Shown here: in pieces, positions 39,501-43,147 of the stretch
Layout: every line of letters begins with the position of its first letter
Numbering within the stretch: position 1 is the first letter of the stretch
Notes under the pieces: generated by a model
The model's input: only the letters and a program-made list of their open reading frames with translations
What the model was told of the DNA's origin: nothing
The model's database searches: none
Assembly (NCBI GenBank): GCA_021323995.1
Contig: JAJPJY010000069.1
Span: forward strand, 1-43,147
Direction of reading: 5' to 3'
Origin: a bacterium
GTDB lineage: Archaea > Thermoproteota > Bathyarchaeia > 40CM-2-53-6
DNA length: 43,147 nt
Position numbers and translations under genes: made by a program

Positions 39501-40545
39501 CTAGGATGAGGTTGCAACCTGGACAGTCTGGCTCGGCCGCGACTTCCACAATCGGGGATAAGTGTCGACCGGCATGATCACCCGGACCGTCTTGGCAGCA
39601 ATCCCTCGTTCTTCTTTCATTATCTGCTCGCTCGACATCAATGCTCTAGACAATGCGACCAGCTCCTCCTTCAACGTGAACAATGCGATCGGCGTACGGG
39701 GATAGATCTTGTCGCTAAGCCGGACAATTCCCGGAACCGCCAGCTCCGCACCGTGACAGATAGAACTGACCGCAGAGTCACGCAAGTACACGCGCGGAAT
39801 GTAGTCGAACGCTGATTCCATCGGCTTGACAATTTTTCGAAACAATTCCTCTCTCTTTTCGCCGGTAGACTGTGACAGCTCTAGCACGTCGTAGAGCGAT
39901 TGAATGTCGGATTCGCTGAAGCTGCCCGCACGAGTCCTCCTCAGCTCTCGCATGTGAGCACCCACCTGGAGCACTTCGCCTAGGTCATAGACGAGTTTTC
40001 GGATGTAGGTTCCGGCTTGGCATCCGACCCTGAACAGGACCTGTCGACCATCAATCTCTACATCTCTGATGTAGTAGATCCGTCTTTTTCGAAGATCCCT
40101 TCTCACCGCCGCCCTTACCGGCGGCCTCTGAAGAATATCGCCAACAAACTCGTTGAGTGCGGCTTCTATCTTAGGTTGGTCTATGTCTCCGTGTAGTGCC
40201 ATGAGACAGACGTATTCTTTGCCGGTGAGGAGAAACGCCTGGATCGTCTTGGTAGCGTCTTCGAGTGCTAGCGGCAAGACACCGGTGACCATCGGATTGC
40301 TCCGACCCTTGTCGGGTCTCTAGAGTTCCGCCGTGGCCAGCGTGTTTCAATCCTAGCATTCTTTTCACCCACGCCACAACCTCGTGGCTTGACGGTCCAG
40401 ACGGCTTATCCAGGTTGATCAGTCCAAACCGGATGTGCTGGTCTAACGGTCTCTTCAGAGGAGGACAACCGTACGATGGGTCGGTCTCTTCTTCGAGCTT
40501 GACCAGCAGTTTTCTCTCAGTTTCCCATGGCGCGATCTGAGACAC
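39501..40545 (-). CDS. cbf5: Cbf5 (TruB-family) tRNA/rRNA pseudouridine synthase, coding sequence split by an intron
   Basis: Cbf5 is the catalytic subunit of H/ACA RNPs and also makes tRNA Psi55. Exon 1 (40545-40320) runs [20 protein letters not shown] to GHGGTL; exon 2 (40297-39501) continues [39 protein letters not shown] and a C-terminal PUA domain (about residues 250-330). The exons are in different frames and the catalytic Asp of TLDP spans the joint. Removing 22 nt (40298-40319) restores GGTLDPMVTG and gives a 340-residue protein of normal length. rpl14e and cmk lie upstream on the same strand. Confidence 0.9.
40298..40319 (-). other. 22-nt archaeal intron in cbf5 (bulge-helix-bulge)
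   Basis: On the RNA, the 5' exon ends ...CTCTAG and the 3' exon begins ATCCG. Around the sites I find helix CUCU/GGAG (four pairs, one G-U), 3-nt bulges AGA and CAA on opposite strands each cut after the second base, and an inner 5-bp helix GACCC/GGGUC with loop GACAA. An outer CGGA/UCCG helix may close it. This matches the substrate of the tRNA splicing endonuclease. cbf5 introns are known in Crenarchaeota. Confidence 0.85.
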
Positions 40546-40642
40546 TCAAATCTCCAACGAAAACCGTTGAGCGTCGAGTCTCTTAAAGAATCCCGAATAT
40601 CGGGAACGGTCGAAGACTGAAAAGAATCGTACAGCGATTCGT

Positions 40643-40939
40643 CTATGCGGTCGTCATTATCTCGGTCGGGAGAACCTTCTCTTTGAGCGACTCTGCCTTC
40701 TTGCCCCGCCCAAATGCTTTCGATACATCCTCGTCAGAGGCGCCTTTCTTGACCTCCACCGTGTCCTCAGTAGGCTCGAGATGTTTCACATTGGTCCGTC
40801 GTCGTCTGACCCCCGTGACCTTTAGCGGCCCAGTTACTAGGACGAAGTTCTTGTCAATCACATCGACAATAACGCACTTGTGTCCCGCTTCGCGGCCGTT
40901 GAGCTTGACGCAGATTCGCCCGACTTCTATGCTTGGCAT
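40643..40939 (-). CDS. rpl14e: ribosomal protein L14e
   Basis: A 98-residue archaeal large-subunit protein: IEVGRICVKLNGREAGHKCVIV is the KOW-like start typical of L14e, followed by FVLVTGPLKVTGVRRRRTNVKHLEP and a charged tail. Located between cmk and cbf5 as in many archaea. ATG start. Structural component of the ribosome near the tRNA sites. Confidence 0.93.
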   Translation of the reverse strand: MPSIEVGRICVKLNGREAGHKCVIVDVIDKNFVLVTGPLKVTGVRRRRTNVKHLEPTEDTVEVKKGASDEDVSKAFGRGKKAESLKEKVLPTEIMTTA

Positions 40940-40981
40940 GTTCTTCTAGTCCTAGGATGGTTTTGCGTGGAAAATTCTCAT

Positions 40982-41542
40982 TTAAGGCTTCGTCGCCTTA
41001 TGCCGCTCCTTCTTAGCCCTCTTCACCATCAACGCCGCGTCAAGAAGAACCCTCGCCGTGTCGTCAATAGATCCTAAGCTCGTATCAAGGATCAGATGGT
41101 AGATGGATCGGTCTTCGACACGAAATCCGTAGTGGCGGAGATATCTCTCGCTCTGTACCGACTCTCTCTTCTCAGTCTGAACCCGGGCCTCATCGATACT
41201 CAGCTTGTCTCGCTTGGCGATTCGTTCTAGCCGGATGTTTTCGGGTGCCGTTAGATAGATTCGAAGATCTGCCTTGTCCATTATGACCCAGCCTACAAGT
41301 TGGCCATCGATGACGGCGTCACCTTCGTCGGCTTCTTTTACTGTTCTCTCGTCTACGAGCTTGTCGATCGAGAAATCCTCTAGCGCTTTTCGGCCCATGT
41401 CTAGGATCGAGAGATTGTTTTCTCGCGCAATCTTCCGAAACAGAACGCCCGCGGAAACATGCCGTAGTCGCAGGTCTTTTGCGAGTCGTGCTGCGTAGGT
41501 AGACTTGCCGGTTCCGTGGGGCCCGCTTACTGAAATAATCAT
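40982..41542 (-). CDS. cmk: cytidylate kinase, archaeal type
   Basis: The enzyme phosphorylates CMP/dCMP with ATP. From ATG 41542 the 186-residue product begins MIISVSGPHGTGKST (P-loop), followed by RHVSAGVLFRKIA, VIDGQLVGWVI, LRIYLTAPENIRLERIAKRD and YHLILDTS, the archaeal cytidylate-kinase layout. The frame is open to 41602, but ATG 41542 overlaps the stop of rpl34e (ATGA), marking the true start and translational coupling. Confidence 0.9.
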   Translation of the reverse strand: MIISVSGPHGTGKSTYAARLAKDLRLRHVSAGVLFRKIARENNLSILDMGRKALEDFSIDKLVDERTVKEADEGDAVIDGQLVGWVIMDKADLRIYLTAPENIRLERIAKRDKLSIDEARVQTEKRESVQSERYLRHYGFRVEDRSIYHLILDTSLGSIDDTARVLLDAALMVKRAKKERHKATKP

Positions 41543-41811
41543 GTATCGGTATTGGAAGCCCGGACCAACGCGCGGATCTGGGTTGAGAGACAGTTCGCGC
41601 ATAATACTCCGCCGAAAGCTCGTCCCGGCCTACGAGCGCTTCTGGCCAGGCTCTGCGGTTTTCTCGTCTGGACCCCATGCAACTCTCGTCCACAGCGCGC
41701 GCACTCCGCCTTCGCCGGAGCTCTAGCCTCAAAGTGGAAAGTTCTTCTGCCAGACGGCAGCCGTACGGCTAGCCTTCTTCGTCCATGTGTTCTCTGAGAC
41801 GGTTTGGTCAT
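41539..41811 (-). CDS. rpl34e: ribosomal protein L34e
   Basis: A 90-residue basic protein with the L34e zinc-binding pattern: ECARCGRELHG, then an Arg-rich stretch, and RAFGGVLCANC, i.e. two CxxC motifs. The Arg-rich N-terminus is typical. It overlaps cmk at ATGA and its own start overlaps the DUF106 gene's stop, so the genes are one operon. Confidence 0.88.
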   Translation of the reverse strand: MTKPSQRTHGRRRLAVRLPSGRRTFHFEARAPAKAECARCGRELHGVQTRKPQSLARSARRPGRAFGGVLCANCLSTQIRALVRASNTDT

Positions 41812-42404
41812 TTCGTATCACCAGTAGGCGAGGCCATTGAGAACGCGGAGGCCACTCCGAATATTCTTGTAAGTGGGATGCTGATGGAGAATGAGCAGAT
41901 CAGGTACCAGAAGAACAGCGACAAGACTGCCACGCTTCCCGGGTTGGCGGGGTTGCCAAGTATCGCCGCGAATGGAATCGCAAATGGGACGTAGGCGATA
42001 GCGTGGGTTGAGGTTAGAGCGAATCCTAGGACTGCATAGATCAGGTAGAACGGAACAATCGTTATCGGGTATGTCTTCATCTGCTCGAGCGTAGCTCTGA
42101 ACTGCATCTTCTGCATCGATGGACTCCTCTTCATCAGCTTGTCCAACTGTTTCTCGTCCCCATCCTTCCGCGCCTTGTTCATAGCCTTCATGAAAGCCAT
42201 GTATTCTTGTCTTACCCTCGCAATCATCTTGTAATCCACGAGGAACCGGTTAGCGCTCATCGCGACAAGAGAGAGAAGCAGCGCCGCGCCAAACACCGAG
42301 AATGTGGACAAGGGCACACAAGTCTGGTTAGGCATATTGTACGAGGCGCAGGCCGAATGCAAGCCTCCTCCGAGGAAGCTGATAATGTCGCCTATTGATA
42401 CCAA
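41808..42404 (-). CDS. DUF106 / EMC3-TMCO1-like membrane protein (Oxa1 superfamily)
   Basis: A 198-residue protein with a membrane segment (about residues 33-52), a cytoplasmic coiled hairpin (DYKMIARVRQEYMAFMKAM through KLMKRSPSMQKMQF) and further membrane helices (about 113-132, 137-153, 160-180). This is the archaeal YidC-like/EMC3 layout, an insertase for membrane proteins. The place between secY/adk and ribosomal genes is conserved in archaea. ATG at 42404, one base after the adk stop. Confidence 0.88.
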   Translation of the reverse strand: MVSIGDIISFLGGGLHSACASYNMPNQTCVPLSTFSVFGAALLLSLVAMSANRFLVDYKMIARVRQEYMAFMKAMNKARKDGDEKQLDKLMKRSPSMQKMQFRATLEQMKTYPITIVPFYLIYAVLGFALTSTHAIAYVPFAIPFAAILGNPANPGSVAVLSLFFWYLICSFSISIPLTRIFGVASAFSMASPTGDTK

Positions 42405-42405
42405 T

Positions 42406-42990
42406 CTAGGTCCGCTTCTGAATCATATCCAAGAGATCAATAGCCGTCTTTGCCTGCTGCCCGTCCCGGTTGTGAACAATCTGTATCGGAACCCCCGCCA
42501 GGACCGCGTTGCAGCTTGCCATATACCGTGACCATTGCAGATCCTCCTTAGCGTCTTCAACGTTTCCCCCGTCCCGGTACCTGGTAGCGTCTGTCGCTCG
42601 TCTCTGGGCTATCTCTTCCGCGTCCGCTTCGATCAGAATGATCATGTTCGGATCCAATGCTTCGAGAACCTTTTGAGGAGTGCCAGGCCAGACCCCGTCA
42701 GCGGTTTTAACAAACATATGCGTGTCCACGACAACAGCCGCCTTTCCGGGCGTCCTCGAGATGATGCGGGCTGCTTGTTGCTGAATTCTTGACTGTAGTG
42801 TAATGTCTTGGCGACGCATGTGATCTCTATGGATCGTCTTGCCACTCTTCTTGAACAGCTCACTCATAACATTCCCAAAGTTCACAATCTTCAGCGGGAC
42901 ATTTTTTTCCTTAGCGAGCCTGTCAAGCTCTAAGAGCACCGTGGTCTTGCCGACCCCGGGTATGCCCGCTACTATGATCGTTCCCTGCAT
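42406..42990 (-). CDS. adkA: adenylate kinase, archaeal type
   Basis: A 194-residue enzyme converting ATP + AMP to 2 ADP. Motifs: P-loop GIPGVGKTT at residues 9-17, FGNVMSEL, R-D-x-M-R-R, VVVDTHMFVKTADGVWPG, and ILIEADAEEIAQRR, the archaeal AdkA pattern that lacks the bacterial lid. The ATG lies 10 bases after the secY stop, giving the usual secY-adk order. Confidence 0.94.
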   Translation of the reverse strand: MQGTIIVAGIPGVGKTTVLLELDRLAKEKNVPLKIVNFGNVMSELFKKSGKTIHRDHMRRQDITLQSRIQQQAARIISRTPGKAAVVVDTHMFVKTADGVWPGTPQKVLEALDPNMIILIEADAEEIAQRRATDATRYRDGGNVEDAKEDLQWSRYMASCNAVLAGVPIQIVHNRDGQQAKTAIDLLDMIQKRT

Positions 42991-43000
42991 GTCCAGTCCT

Positions 43001-43147
43001 CTATCCTAAGAGTCCCTTGGTGCCTGGGTATATCTCGGTGATTCTCTCCTTTACTAGAATCTCGTAGTATTGCTGGATAATGCCGACAGTCAGTAGTATC
43101 CCTGTTCCTGTTCCGAATGCTCCGAGGAAGTCAGCTCCCGCTGCAAT
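43001..43147 (-). CDS. secY: protein translocase SecY, C-terminal part only
   Basis: The last 48 codons are in the window: [13 protein letters not shown]-type glycine-rich helix (starting [18 protein letters not shown]), then [12 protein letters not shown] and a cytoplasmic tail [16 protein letters not shown]. This matches the end of archaeal SecY, the channel of the Sec system. The rest lies beyond the window edge. The adkA gene follows within 11 bases. Confidence 0.92.
   Translation of the reverse strand: MAAGADFLGAFGTGTGILLTVGIIQQYYEILVKERITEIYPGTKGLLG

Noticed and set aside
40171-40545. 124-codon frame as an independent truncated Cbf5
   Set aside because: Its last ~45 codons lose all TruB similarity exactly at the intron boundary; it is exon 1 read through the intron.
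41543-41602. 20-residue N-terminal extension of cmk
   Set aside because: ATG 41542 gives the usual start just before the P-loop and overlaps the rpl34e stop as ATGA.
1-43147. CRISPR array or insertion sequence
   Set aside because: No regularly spaced repeats were seen, and no transposase frame or IS-type terminal inverted repeats. The 178-bp repeats are a single direct pair with gene content.

Overview
The window is archaeal chromosome, most likely from a TACK-type lineage (Thaumarchaeota/Bathyarchaeota-like; the exact clade cannot be fixed from the sequence alone). The clearest marker is the right-hand block read right to left: secY, adkA, an EMC3/Oxa1-like DUF106 membrane protein, rpl34e, cmk, rpl14e and cbf5, a typical archaeal translation/secretion neighbourhood. 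TTG and GTG starts are frequent, A/T boxes lie 25-35 bases before several starts, and many small membrane, zinc-ribbon and winged-helix proteins of archaeal type are present. Base composition is near 50% GC by eye.

Layout. 0-5.2 kb: small membrane/zinc-finger proteins, a DUF4382-like lipoprotein-style protein, an ArsR-like regulator with its membrane partner, a secreted beta-propeller and a bacterial-type aspartate decarboxylase (panD). 5.3-12 kb: a metabolic/accessory run with an MFS exporter divergent from a ChrB C-terminal-domain gene, a YncE-like propeller that appears to start at CTG, an ICL/PEP-mutase family enzyme, a PHP phosphoesterase, a VOC protein, a DUF1801 protein and an M20 amidohydrolase. 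12-20 kb: two large membrane receptors with the same type of Ig-like ectodomain but different cytoplasmic parts (one a RecA/KaiC-like ATPase with an altered P-loop, one a short basic tail reached only through an apparent frameshift). They bracket an aquaporin, a secreted protein, and a metal-sensor/P-type ATPase operon with unusual metal-site residues. 20-26 kb: a ClC channel, a TetA-like MFS exporter, a FilR1-like regulator with palindromes beyond it, and several small enzymes.

25.8-32 kb is a rearranged region. Two direct repeats of 178 bp, offset by 2,663 bp, border a truncated RHS protein and a zinc-ribbon membrane protein. One repeat carries a broken copy of the start of the SPFH (band 7) gene whose intact copy follows the other repeat. 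Several small membrane proteins follow.

32-38 kb is accessory: an integrase-like/HEPN(Swt1-like) fusion next to a Vsr/DUF559-like nuclease (a candidate defence or toxin module), two zinc-ribbon membrane proteins, a secreted protein and about 0.9 kb with no convincing gene. 38-43 kb returns to core genome: a tRNA gene with an apparent intron, a structured intergenic segment, an AN1-finger/M50 protease, and the ribosomal/secretion block. Within it cbf5 is split between two frames by a 22-nt insert that folds into a bulge-helix-bulge archaeal intron. Its removal restores the catalytic TLDP motif.
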